Positions 56,778-64,000 of a DNA stretch of 64,000 bases are shown here, one piece after another. The stretch is from contig NZ_BBLX01000001.1 in the NCBI RefSeq assembly GCF_000971155.1, positions 408,185-472,184 of the forward strand, in the 5' to 3' direction. The position numbers were made by a program, and so were the translations under genes. The notes below the pieces were generated by a model, which was not told the DNA's origin, searched no databases, and was given only the letters and a program-made list of their open reading frames with translations. How positions within the stretch are numbered: the stretch's first letter is position 1; each line of letters begins with the position of its first letter. Origin of the DNA: Demequina maris (lineage in GTDB: Bacteria > Actinomycetota > Actinomycetes > Actinomycetales > Demequinaceae).

Positions 56778-57779
56778 CTAGCCGAAGTGCGGGAGGGTCT
56801 CAACGTCCACCGGGTGGCCGGCGTCGGCCGCGTCCCACGCGGCGGCGCAGGCGGCGCGGAGCCGGTCCATCGGCGTGCCGCCGTCCGCGACAAGGCGACC
56901 CTCGGTGACGCGGGCGCGGGCGTCGCGCACGTGCCACCAGTTCTCGGCGAGGCGCGGGTACGGGTGGGGCTCCGCGAGCGTCGAGAGGTCCTCGCCGATG
57001 AACGACGGGCGCTCCTCCGGAATCGCGAGGATCGCGTCGCGCGCGGTCGAGACGCCCGTGAGGACCAGGAGGCCCGGGACGTCGGCGGCGCGGGCGCCCT
57101 TGAGGTCGGTGTCGAGACGGTCGCCGATCATGAGCGGACGCGTGCTTCCCGCCTTGGCCGCGGCGAGGCGCAGCATCGCGGGCTCGGGCTTGCCGGCCGC
57201 GAGCGGCACGACGCCGGTGGCGGTGCGCACCACGCCCACGAGGGAGCCGTTGCCGGGGGCGAAACCTCGCTCGTTGGGGATCGTGAGGTCGAGGTTGGTC
57301 GCGAAGAAGCGGGCGCCGGCGTTGATCGCGTAGGTCGCCTCGGCCAGCTGGCGCCAGCCGAGGTCGGGCGAGAAGCCCTGGATGACCGCGGCGGGGTGCT
57401 CCTCCGCGCTGTCGACGACGACGTAGCCCTTCGCCTTGACGGCCGTGTAGAGGCCCGCTCCCCCGACGACGAGGATCTTCTCTCCCGCCGGGACGTGCTC
57501 GGCGAGGAGCTCGGCGCCTGCCTGCGCGGCGGTCATCACCTCGGTGGGCGCGCACGGGATGTCGAGCTCGCTGAGGTGCTCGGCGACGGTCTCGGGCTCG
57601 CGGTTCGCGTTGTTGGTGACGAACATGACGCCCATGCCGGCCGCGCGCGCCGCGTCGAGGGCGGGCGGCGCGGACGGGACCGCGTGCGGACCCTTGTACG
57701 CGACGCCGTCGAGGTCGACGAGCGCGACGTCGAAGGTGTCCTGCAGGGCGACCTCGGTGCCGATCAGGCCAGCGCTCAT
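56778..57779 (-). CDS. HAD-IIA family phosphatase (Rv1692-like)
   Basis: A 333-residue phosphatase with motif [14 protein letters not shown], motif [12 protein letters not shown], Lys in [10 protein letters not shown] and motif [16 protein letters not shown]. It corresponds to Rv1692, a glycerol-3-phosphate phosphatase acting in lipid recycling, so this substrate is likely. It overlaps the preceding TPR gene by 4 bases (ATGA). Confidence 0.9.
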   Translation of the reverse strand: MSAGLIGTEVALQDTFDVALVDLDGVAYKGPHAVPSAPPALDAARAAGMGVMFVTNNANREPETVAEHLSELDIPCAPTEVMTAAQAGAELLAEHVPAGEKILVVGGAGLYTAVKAKGYVVVDSAEEHPAAVIQGFSPDLGWRQLAEATYAINAGARFFATNLDLTIPNERGFAPGNGSLVGVVRTATGVVPLAAGKPEPAMLRLAAAKAGSTRPLMIGDRLDTDLKGARAADVPGLLVLTGVSTARDAILAIPEERPSFIGEDLSTLAEPHPYPRLAENWWHVRDARARVTEGRLVADGGTPMDRLRAACAAAWDAADAGHPVDVETLPHFG

Positions 57780-59938
57780 GCGCGGTCCTCGTCCTCGGCG
57801 GTCTCGGCGTCCTCGCTGTCCGCGTCGTCGGCGTCGTCTGCGTCGTCGTCCTCGTCGACCTCGTGGAGGTCGTCCTCGTCGTCGAACTCGGGGGCTTCGT
57901 CGATCTCGTCGTCCTCTTCCTCGAGCTCCGCGTCCGGGTCGGGCAGCTCGGCGGTGTCGTAGAGGACGATGTCCTCCTCGATCTCCTCCTCGACCGGCTC
58001 CGGGATGGACGCCTCGAGCTCGTCGGCCTCGGCGTCGCGGCCCAGCGCGCGGAGGACCGCGACCTTGGCCTCGTCGACGCGGACCTGGAGGTCGGCGTTC
58101 GGGGTGCTGATGCGGCTGAGGATGAGGTGCGCGGCCTCCGCGTCGCCCATGTCGAGGCGGGCGCCGGCGACGACGATGCGCATCTCGACGGCCGAGTCGG
58201 CCGGCAGCACCTTGGCGTCGGGCTCGTCGGCGATCGCGAGGGCGCGCTCGGGGCGGCCGAGGCCGCGCTCGCAGTCGGCCATGAGCGGGAGGTGCTCGAT
58301 CGAGCCGCCGAGGCGGCGGACGGTGCGGAACTCGCGCAGCGCCTCGGCGTAGCGCCCGGTGGCGTACGCGGTGAGGGCCGCGGCCTCGCGGACCACGTCG
58401 ACGCGGCCGCCGCGCTGGAGCGCGACCTGCGCGTGGCGGTAGGCCAGCTCGGGGTCGATGTCCAGGAGGTTGCCGGCCATGATGAGGTGGCGGCCGACGT
58501 CCTCGGCGTTGTCCTTGCTCAGCGTGCGCAGGCGCGCACGGACGGCGCGGTCGAGCTGGCCGTACGTGATCTCCTCGGGTACCTCGGGGGCCTCGATGAC
58601 CTGCGACTTGGTGAGCGGGACGCCCGCGACACGGGCGGTGCGCTCCTCCGACTCGGGGCGGGTGCGACCGCCGCGATCCGGGCGGGCGCCGGGACGGCCG
58701 GAGCCACGCGGCGCGCGGTCGCGGTCGAAGTCGCGACGGGGGCGGTCGTCGTAGCGGCGGGGACCACGGTCGCCGTCGAAGTCACGACGGGGACGGTCGT
58801 TGTCGTACGAGCGGCGGGGACGGTCGTCGTAGGACCGCTGCGGGCGGTCACCGTCACGACGCGGGCCACGGTCACCGTCGAAGTCACGACGCGGACGGTC
58901 GTTGTCGTACGAGCGGCGGGGACGGTCGTCGTAGGACCGCTGCGGGCGGTCACCGTCACGACGCGGGCCGCGGTCGCCGTCGAACTGGCGACGGGGACGG
59001 TCGCCATCGCGACGGGGACGGTCACCGTCGAAGTCACGACGGGGACGGTCGTTGTCGTACGAGCGACGGGGACGGTCCTCGTAGGACCGCTGCGGACGGT
59101 CGCCATCACGACGCGGGCCGCGATCGCCGTCGAACTGGCGACGGGGACGGTCACCGTCGAAGTCACGACGGGGACGGTCGTTGTCGTACGAGCGACGGGG
59201 ACGGTCCTCGTAGGACCGCTGCGGGCGGTCGCCATCACGACGCGGGCCGCGATCGCCGTCGAACTGGCGACGGGGACGGTCACCGTCGAAGTCACGACGG
59301 GGACGGTCCTCGTAGGAGCGCTGCTGACGCTCGGCGCCGTAGGAGCGGCGCGGGCGGTCCTCGTCGTACGAGCGGCGCGGGCTGCGGTCGCCGTCGAAGG
59401 AACGGCGCGGGCGGTCGTCGTTGTACTGGCGCGGGCCCCGGTCGTCGTTGAAGTTGCGGCGCGGGCGGTCCGAGTTCGCAGGGCGCGACGGGCGGTCGCC
59501 GTCGAAGCGGCGCTGCGGACGGTCGCCGTCTCGACGCGGGCCGCGGTCGCCGTCGAACGACCGACGCGGGCGGTCGTCGCGGTCACCCTCGCGGCGCGGG
59601 CCGCGGTCGCCGTCGAAGGAGCGGCGGGGACGGTCGTCGCGGTCACCCTCGCGGCGCGGACGGTCACCATCGAAGGAGCGGCGAGGGCGGTCGTCGTTGT
59701 ACTGACGACGCGGACGGTCGTCGCGGTCTCCCTCGCGGCGCGGGCCGCGGTCGCCGTCGAACGAGCGGCGGGGGCGGTCGTTGCGGTCGTTGTCGCGACG
59801 CGGACGGTCACCATCGAACTGACGACGGGGGCGGTCACCGCCCTCACGGCGCTCACCGTCGCGCTGCTTGCGCGGGTTGATGCCGGGGCGCGAGTCGTAG
59901 CTCGCGCGGCGCTCGTCGCGCTCGTCCCTGTCGTTCAT
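57776..59938 (-). CDS. Arg/Asp-repeat protein with TPR core and acidic tail (Rv1691-like)
   Basis: A 720-residue protein in three parts. Residues 14 to about 420 are low complexity, built from DRPRR[SDQ]FDGDRGPRR and [14 protein letters not shown] units; a 43-residue unit is tandemly repeated (129-base spacing between like sites at 59031 and 59160). Residues about 450-610 form TPR helices ([40 protein letters not shown]). Residues about 630-720 are almost all Asp and Glu. The TPR part and gene position match Rv1691. The repeat region looks intrinsically disordered and RNA-binding-like. CAGGAGCATC precedes the ATG at 59938. Confidence 0.85.
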   Translation of the reverse strand: MNDRDERDERRASYDSRPGINPRKQRDGERREGGDRPRRQFDGDRPRRDNDRNDRPRRSFDGDRGPRREGDRDDRPRRQYNDDRPRRSFDGDRPRREGDRDDRPRRSFDGDRGPRREGDRDDRPRRSFDGDRGPRRDGDRPQRRFDGDRPSRPANSDRPRRNFNDDRGPRQYNDDRPRRSFDGDRSPRRSYDEDRPRRSYGAERQQRSYEDRPRRDFDGDRPRRQFDGDRGPRRDGDRPQRSYEDRPRRSYDNDRPRRDFDGDRPRRQFDGDRGPRRDGDRPQRSYEDRPRRSYDNDRPRRDFDGDRPRRDGDRPRRQFDGDRGPRRDGDRPQRSYDDRPRRSYDNDRPRRDFDGDRGPRRDGDRPQRSYDDRPRRSYDNDRPRRDFDGDRGPRRYDDRPRRDFDRDRAPRGSGRPGARPDRGGRTRPESEERTARVAGVPLTKSQVIEAPEVPEEITYGQLDRAVRARLRTLSKDNAEDVGRHLIMAGNLLDIDPELAYRHAQVALQRGGRVDVVREAAALTAYATGRYAEALREFRTVRRLGGSIEHLPLMADCERGLGRPERALAIADEPDAKVLPADSAVEMRIVVAGARLDMGDAEAAHLILSRISTPNADLQVRVDEAKVAVLRALGRDAEADELEASIPEPVEEEIEEDIVLYDTAELPDPDAELEEEDDEIDEAPEFDDEDDLHEVDEDDDADDADDADSEDAETAEDEDRA
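58690..59880 (-). repeat. Coding tandem-repeat array (R/D-rich units)
   Basis: Imperfect tandem DNA repeats encode the disordered N-terminal half of the TPR protein. Units such as GACGGGGACGGTC recur throughout, with a 129-base higher-order period between about 58.9 and 59.3 kb. The repeats keep the frame open on both strands, producing a long but spurious antisense frame. Confidence 0.85.
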
Positions 59939-60071
59939 GATGCTCCTGTCCAGTTGTGTGGACGCTCCCGCCATTCTTGCGCGCCTGGGCGCGAAGAACC
60001 GGGTGAGTACGTCCCGAGTAAGTCCTTGTCACACGCGGTCGCGACATCCCGAGGGGTCGAGACACGGGACA

Positions 60072-62774
60072 ATGGAGGAGATGACCTCCACCGACACGTC
60101 CCTGCTCGCCCGCCTTCCGGAGACGGCGCCCGGCGCGGTTCCCGATCCTGACGCGCTCTACGACGCTTTCGCGACGTGGGCGGCGGACCGCGACCTTCCA
60201 TTGTACCCCCACCAGGAGGAGGCGCTGATCGAGCTCGTCTCGGGCTCGCACGTGATCCTCGCGACGCCGACCGGCTCGGGCAAGTCCCTCGTCGCGGCGG
60301 GGGCCCATCTCGCCGCCCTGGCCGCGCATCGTGCCGGAGTCGGCGGCCGCACGTTCTACACGGCGCCGCTCAAGGCGCTGGTGTCCGAGAAGTTCTTCGC
60401 GCTGATCGAGATGTTCGGCAGCGAGAACGTCGGCATGATGACGGGCGACTCCGCGGTGAACCCCGACGCGCCGATCATCTGCTGCACCGCCGAGATCCTC
60501 GCGAACCTCGCGCTGCGGGACGGCGCCGCGACCGACGCCTCGCTCGTGGTGATGGACGAGTTCCACTTCTACTCCGACCCGCAGCGCGGCTGGGCCTGGC
60601 AGGTGCCGCTGCTCGAGCTGCCGGGCACGCAGTTCCTGCTGATGTCGGCGACGCTGGGCGACACCTCGTGGCTCGTGGAGGACCTCGAGACCCGCACGGG
60701 ACGCGCGGTCGCCGAGGTGGCCACCGCCGAGCGGCCGGTCCCGCTGACGTTCGAGTACATGCTCGAGCCGCTGCCCGAGGTGGTCGAGCGCATCGTGCAG
60801 ACGGGGCGCGCGCCGGTGTACATCGTGCACTTCACGCAGAAGGACGCGGTCGAGCGCGCGCAGGCGCTGCTCAGCATGGCCCTCGCGACCCGCTCCGAGC
60901 GCGACGCGATCGCCGAGGCGCTCGACGGGATCAGCTTCGGCACCGGCTTCGGCAAGACACTGAGCCGCTTCCTGCGCGCCGGTGTGGGCGTCCACCACGC
61001 GGGCATGCTGCCCAAGTACCGCCGCATCGTGGAGCGGCTCACCCAGCAGGGCCTGCTCAAGGTCGTGTGCGGCACCGACACGCTCGGCGTGGGCATCAAC
61101 GTGCCCATCCGCACCGTGCTGCTGACCTCCCTGGTCAAGTACGACGGCGAGAGGATGCGCCACCTCACCGAGCGCGAGTTCCACCAGATCGCGGGCCGGG
61201 CGGGACGCGCCGGCTACGACACCGAGGGCGAGGTCGTCGTGATGGCGCCCGAGCACGTGATCGAGAACCGCAAGCTGCTCCTCAAGGCGGGCGACGACCC
61301 GAAAAAGAAGAAGAAGATCGTCCGGAAGAAGGCGCCGCAGGGCCACGTCAACTGGACCGACGCGACCTTCGAGCGCCTCCGGGACGCCGACCCCGAGCCG
61401 CTCACCTCGAGCTTCGCCGTCACGCACGCCATGGTGCTCAACCTCCTGGCGCGCGGCAGGGACGATGCGCGCAGCGGGCGCGAGCCGCAGGACCCCGTGC
61501 TCGCTCTGAAGGGCCTGCTCGCGGCCGTCCACGAGACGCCGACGCAGCGGGCCGCGCACGCGCGGCAGGCGCTGCGCATCTACTGGTCGCTGCGCCAGGC
61601 GGGGGTCGTCGAGCGCATCCGCATCCCCGACCCCTCGCACCCGCGGGGCGAGCGCCCGTCGGTGCGCCTCACGGTGGACGTGCCGCGCAACTTCGCGCTT
61701 AACCAGCCGCTGTCCCCGTTCGCGCTCGCCGCGATGGACCTCGTCAACGTCGAGGCACCCACGCACGCGCTGGACGTGGTGTCGGTGATCGAGTCGACGC
61801 TGTCCGACCCGCGGCAGCTCCTGCTGGCGCAACAGTTCCAGGCACGCGGCGAGGCGGTCGCGGCCATGAAGGCCGAGGGCCTCGAGTACGAGGAGCGCCT
61901 CGACGCGCTCGAGGACGTGACGTGGCCGCGCCCGCTGGCGGACCTGCTCGAGCCGGCGTTCACCATGTACCGGCGCTCGAACCCGTGGATCCTCGGCGCG
62001 GAGCTCGCGCCGAAGTCCGTGGTGCGGGACATGCTCGAGAAGGCGATGACGTTCGGCGATCTCGTCTCGGCGTACGGGCTCGAGCGGACCGAGGGCATCG
62101 CCCTGCGCTACCTCGCCGAGGCGTACCGGGCGATGCGCCAGACCGTGCCCGAGGACCACCGCACCGAAGAGGTGCAGGAGATCACCGAGTGGCTCGGCGA
62201 GGTGGTGCGGTCCACGGACTCGTCGCTGCTCGACGAGTGGGAGCGGCTCTCCAACCCGGCGGCCTACGTCGAGGACGACGCGGACCCGAAGGCACCCGAC
62301 GTGACCGGGACGATGCCCGGGCCGGCGCGACCGCTCAGCGGCAACCCGCGCGTCCTGCGGCGCCTGGTCCGCAACGCGATGTTCCGACGGGTCGAGCTGG
62401 CGTCCCGGCGTGCGTGGGACGCGCTCGGCGGCCTCGACAAGGAGGCGGGCTGGGACGCGTCTGCCTGGGAGGATGCGCTCGCGCCGCTGTTCGACCTGCA
62501 CGGGGACGATGCGGTCGGCATCGGTCCGGACGCGCGCTCGAGCGCGCTGCTCACCTTCGTCGAGGCCGGTTCGGCGGGCGACGACGGGCGGGAGCGCGCG
62601 GCGCTGGCCGCCGCGGGACATGCCGAGGCGCCGGCGGGCACCTGGATCGTGCGCCAGGTGATCGACGACCCGGCGGGCGACCACGACTGGGCGATCGTCG
62701 CGGCCGTCGACCTGGACGCGAGCGACGAGGCCGGCGAGGTGCGGCTCGAGGTGCTGGCGGTGGGCGACCGCTGA
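60072..62774 (+). CDS. DEAD/DEAH-box helicase with DUF3516 domain
   Basis: A 900-residue superfamily 2 helicase of the Ski2-like/DUF3516 type found in Actinobacteria, probably acting on RNA. It has Walker A TPTGSGKS near residue 63, the unusual motif II MDEFHFY near 161, motif III LMSATLG, and helicase C motifs VVCGTDTLGVGIN and HQIAGRAGRAG. The DUF3516 region fills the C-terminal half. The ATG at 60072 or 60081 could be used. It is divergent from the R/D-repeat TPR gene. Confidence 0.92.
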   Translation: MEEMTSTDTSLLARLPETAPGAVPDPDALYDAFATWAADRDLPLYPHQEEALIELVSGSHVILATPTGSGKSLVAAGAHLAALAAHRAGVGGRTFYTAPLKALVSEKFFALIEMFGSENVGMMTGDSAVNPDAPIICCTAEILANLALRDGAATDASLVVMDEFHFYSDPQRGWAWQVPLLELPGTQFLLMSATLGDTSWLVEDLETRTGRAVAEVATAERPVPLTFEYMLEPLPEVVERIVQTGRAPVYIVHFTQKDAVERAQALLSMALATRSERDAIAEALDGISFGTGFGKTLSRFLRAGVGVHHAGMLPKYRRIVERLTQQGLLKVVCGTDTLGVGINVPIRTVLLTSLVKYDGERMRHLTEREFHQIAGRAGRAGYDTEGEVVVMAPEHVIENRKLLLKAGDDPKKKKKIVRKKAPQGHVNWTDATFERLRDADPEPLTSSFAVTHAMVLNLLARGRDDARSGREPQDPVLALKGLLAAVHETPTQRAAHARQALRIYWSLRQAGVVERIRIPDPSHPRGERPSVRLTVDVPRNFALNQPLSPFALAAMDLVNVEAPTHALDVVSVIESTLSDPRQLLLAQQFQARGEAVAAMKAEGLEYEERLDALEDVTWPRPLADLLEPAFTMYRRSNPWILGAELAPKSVVRDMLEKAMTFGDLVSAYGLERTEGIALRYLAEAYRAMRQTVPEDHRTEEVQEITEWLGEVVRSTDSSLLDEWERLSNPAAYVEDDADPKAPDVTGTMPGPARPLSGNPRVLRRLVRNAMFRRVELASRRAWDALGGLDKEAGWDASAWEDALAPLFDLHGDDAVGIGPDARSSALLTFVEAGSAGDDGRERAALAAAGHAEAPAGTWIVRQVIDDPAGDHDWAIVAAVDLDASDEAGEVRLEVLAVGDR

Positions 62775-62777
62775 CCG

Positions 62778-63149
62778 TCAGTGCGTCTCGACGACGATGC
62801 GCCCCATCGGGGTGAGCGAGATCGGGATGAGCTTGAGGTTCGCCCACGCCATCGGGATGCCGATGATGGTGATCGCCAGTGTGAACGCGGTGACCACGTG
62901 CGCGATCGCGAGGATCAGCCCGAGCGGGATCCAGAGGATGTTGCCCACGACGGTCCACGCGCCGGCCTCGGCGTCGCGGACGACCTCGCGGCCGAAGGGC
63001 CAGATCGCATAGTTGGCGATGCGGAAGCAGGCGATGCCCGCGGGGATGCCGATGATGGTGATGAAGGCGATGACGCCGACGATCGCGTAGGAGACCCACA
63101 GGCCGATGCCCGCGAAGAAGAACCAGATGATGTTGAGCAGCGTGCGCAC
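62778..63149 (-). CDS. YccF domain membrane protein
   Basis: A 123-residue protein with two YccF repeats (NIIWFFFAGIGLWVSYAIVG, GNILWIPLGLILAIAHVVTA), each containing paired hydrophobic helices with ITIIGIP turns. The family is of unknown function. It is convergent with the helicase gene (3-base gap). Confidence 0.93.
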   Translation of the reverse strand: MRTLLNIIWFFFAGIGLWVSYAIVGVIAFITIIGIPAGIACFRIANYAIWPFGREVVRDAEAGAWTVVGNILWIPLGLILAIAHVVTAFTLAITIIGIPMAWANLKLIPISLTPMGRIVVETH

Positions 63150-63231
63150 GGAGAGCTCCCGGTAGACGACGGTGGGCCACCTGGCCCTTCCCCGCTCAGC
63201 CTACGGGGGTGCGCCGAGCCGCGCCGGTCCA

Positions 63232-63237
63232 TACGCT
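63232..63237 (+). promoter_or_regulatory. -10 box of the P-loop kinase gene (leaderless)
   Basis: TACGCT lies 8 bases before the ATG at 63246. Confidence 0.4.
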
Positions 63238-63245
63238 GTCGTCCC

Positions 63246-63824
63246 ATGCGGATCGTGGTCTCGGGCACTCATGCCAGCGGCAAGAGCACGCTGATCAGCG
63301 ACTTCGCTTCGCGGCATCCGGAGTACGAGGTGCTCGGCGACCCGTTCGAGGAGCTCGCGGACGAGGGCTACGTCGACCTCGACGCCGCCCTCTTCCGGGC
63401 GCAGCTGGAGATCGCCGCCCTCCGCCTCGAGGAGGCGGCCGAGGGGTCCAACGTGATCGCCGAACGCGGCCCGATGGACTTCGTCGCCTATCTCGAGGCG
63501 CTCGACCGGCTCGAGCGACGCGGCCGCTCGAGCGCCTCGTCGAGGGCGGGCCTGGCCCGGGCCGAGGCGGTCGCCGACAGGATCGATCTGTGGGTGCTGT
63601 TGCCGCTGGACGACGGCGACCCCATCGCGGTCGGCGAGGACGAGGACCCCGAGCTCCGCGCCGCGATGAACGATGCGCTCCTGGACCTCGCGGATGAGGC
63701 CGGGTTGGCAGGCGCCGTGGTCATCGAGCTGACGGGCGATCCGAAGGCCCGGCTCGTCATGCTCGAACGGGCGGTAGCGCCGTCACCGCGCTCGGAGTCC
63801 CAGAGCGAAAGTGCTGGTATATGA
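63246..63824 (+). CDS. Small P-loop nucleotide kinase-like protein
   Basis: A 192-residue protein with Walker A GTHASGKST near residue 7 and an AERGPMDFVAYLEAL segment resembling the DR(Y/H/S)-type substrate region of thymidylate and deoxynucleoside kinases (AAA_28-like). The substrate is not evident. It is monocistronic and ends at the rRNA terminator hairpin. Confidence 0.8.
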   Translation: MRIVVSGTHASGKSTLISDFASRHPEYEVLGDPFEELADEGYVDLDAALFRAQLEIAALRLEEAAEGSNVIAERGPMDFVAYLEALDRLERRGRSSASSRAGLARAEAVADRIDLWVLLPLDDGDPIAVGEDEDPELRAAMNDALLDLADEAGLAGAVVIELTGDPKARLVMLERAVAPSPRSESQSESAGI

Positions 63825-63825
63825 C

Positions 63826-63856
63826 GAAAGGCCCCCGACTGTGTCGGGGGCCTTTC
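63826..63856. terminator. Bidirectional terminator of the rRNA operon and the kinase gene
   Basis: GAAAGGCCCCCGAC and GTCGGGGGCCTTTC form a 14-bp stem with a 3-base loop, flanked on both sides by A or T residues. It lies just downstream of 5S rRNA on the minus strand and of the kinase stop on the plus strand. Confidence 0.85.
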
Positions 63857-63865
63857 TAATGGGTG

Positions 63866-63982
63866 CGCCGCAGCGTCCTACTCTCCCACACCCTCGCGAG
63901 TGCAGTACCATCGGCGCTGGGAGGCTTAGCTTCCGGGTTCGGAATGGGACCGGGCGTTTCCCTCCCGCTATGGCTGCGGCAA
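63866..63982 (-). rRNA. rrf: 5S ribosomal RNA
   Basis: The minus strand reads GCCGCAGCCATAGCGGGAGG, then the conserved CCCGGTCCCATTCCGAACCC and GGAAGCTAAGCCTCCCAGCGCC, ending GGAGAGTAGGACGCTGCGGC. The terminal GCCGCAGC and GCTGCGGC pair to form helix I. The 23S gene should follow beyond the right edge. Confidence 0.97.
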
Positions 63983-64000
63983 CTTTATGGAACTATCAAG

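Noticed and set aside
58690..59880. Possible CRISPR array because of regular repeats
   Set aside because: The repeats have no unique spacers of constant length, stay in one reading frame and encode a clear protein repeat; no cas genes are nearby.
57863..60151. A 762-codon open frame antisense to the R/D-repeat protein, rich in Val, Thr and Ala repeats
   Set aside because: It is the mirror of the tandem DNA repeats, has no ribosome binding site, runs through two real genes and shows no domain. The opposite strand gives a TPR protein in conserved gene order.

Overview
This window is about 64 kb of very GC-rich DNA (roughly 72% by eye) with densely packed, often overlapping genes. The gene content points to an actinobacterium, most likely of the order Micrococcales (Cellulomonas/Demequina-like). 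Supporting features are a fabG-fabI (mabA-inhA type) pair, PAC2 and GPGG small proteins, an actinobacterial SUF operon with SufR, an imuA-imuB-dnaE2 SOS mutagenesis cassette, steA-mctB, the DUF3516 helicase, and many apparently leaderless genes. No phage, insertion sequence or CRISPR array was seen.

Layout. 1-9.4 kb: HAD phosphatase, PAC2 protein, UppP, aldo/keto reductase, small proteins, a lipoprotein serine hydrolase, an M20 peptidase, a DUF2142 membrane protein and tRNA-Leu(GAG). 9.4-15.3 kb: LexA-controlled imuA-imuB-dnaE2. 15.4-21.7 kb: a secreted alpha-amylase with a LacI-type operator, a SpoU rRNA methyltransferase, a DUF2157-like membrane protein, and SPFH + NfeD. 21.8-24.0 kb: ABC ATPase, Rrf2 regulator, TauE/SafE exporter. 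24.0-27.2 kb: glycogen genes glgA and glgC back to back, then serB. 27.2-27.5 kb: gene-free, with large inverted repeats. 27.5-31.4 kb: fabG-fabI-sixA-GH105 operon and SURF1. 31.4-37.3 kb: ABC-F protein, bioY, an alpha/beta hydrolase, bioM-bioN, DUF1697 protein and an FMN reductase. 37.4-39.7 kb: a lower-GC AAA+ ATPase/TPR-membrane protein pair. 39.9-46.3 kb: sufR-sufB-sufD-Rieske-sufC-sufS-sufU-sufT. 46.6-48.7 kb: ctaA and ilvA. 48.9-59.9 kb: a block in the order known from Mycobacterium tuberculosis Rv1691-Rv1700 (TPR protein, HAD-IIA phosphatase, 57-residue protein, tlyA, nadK, recN, steA, mctB, pyrG, NUDIX). 60.1-63.8 kb: DUF3516 helicase, YccF protein, small P-loop kinase. The window ends in the 5S rRNA of an rRNA operon on the minus strand.

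Most striking signal. The 9-mer GGACGATGC/GCATCGTCC occurs 33 times by hand count, in both orientations (18 and 15), inside genes in several reading frames and between genes. My estimate from base composition is about one copy. At two gene ends it is paired as a perfect inverted repeat that looks like a terminator. This resembles the genomic behaviour of DNA uptake sequences in Neisseria and Pasteurellaceae, although the function here is unknown. Other points of interest are the lower-GC AAA+/TPR island, which lacks this motif; a 720-residue protein with an Arg/Asp repeat region, a TPR core and an acidic tail; and nested inverted repeats sharing TTCATGCA at 27.2-27.5 kb.
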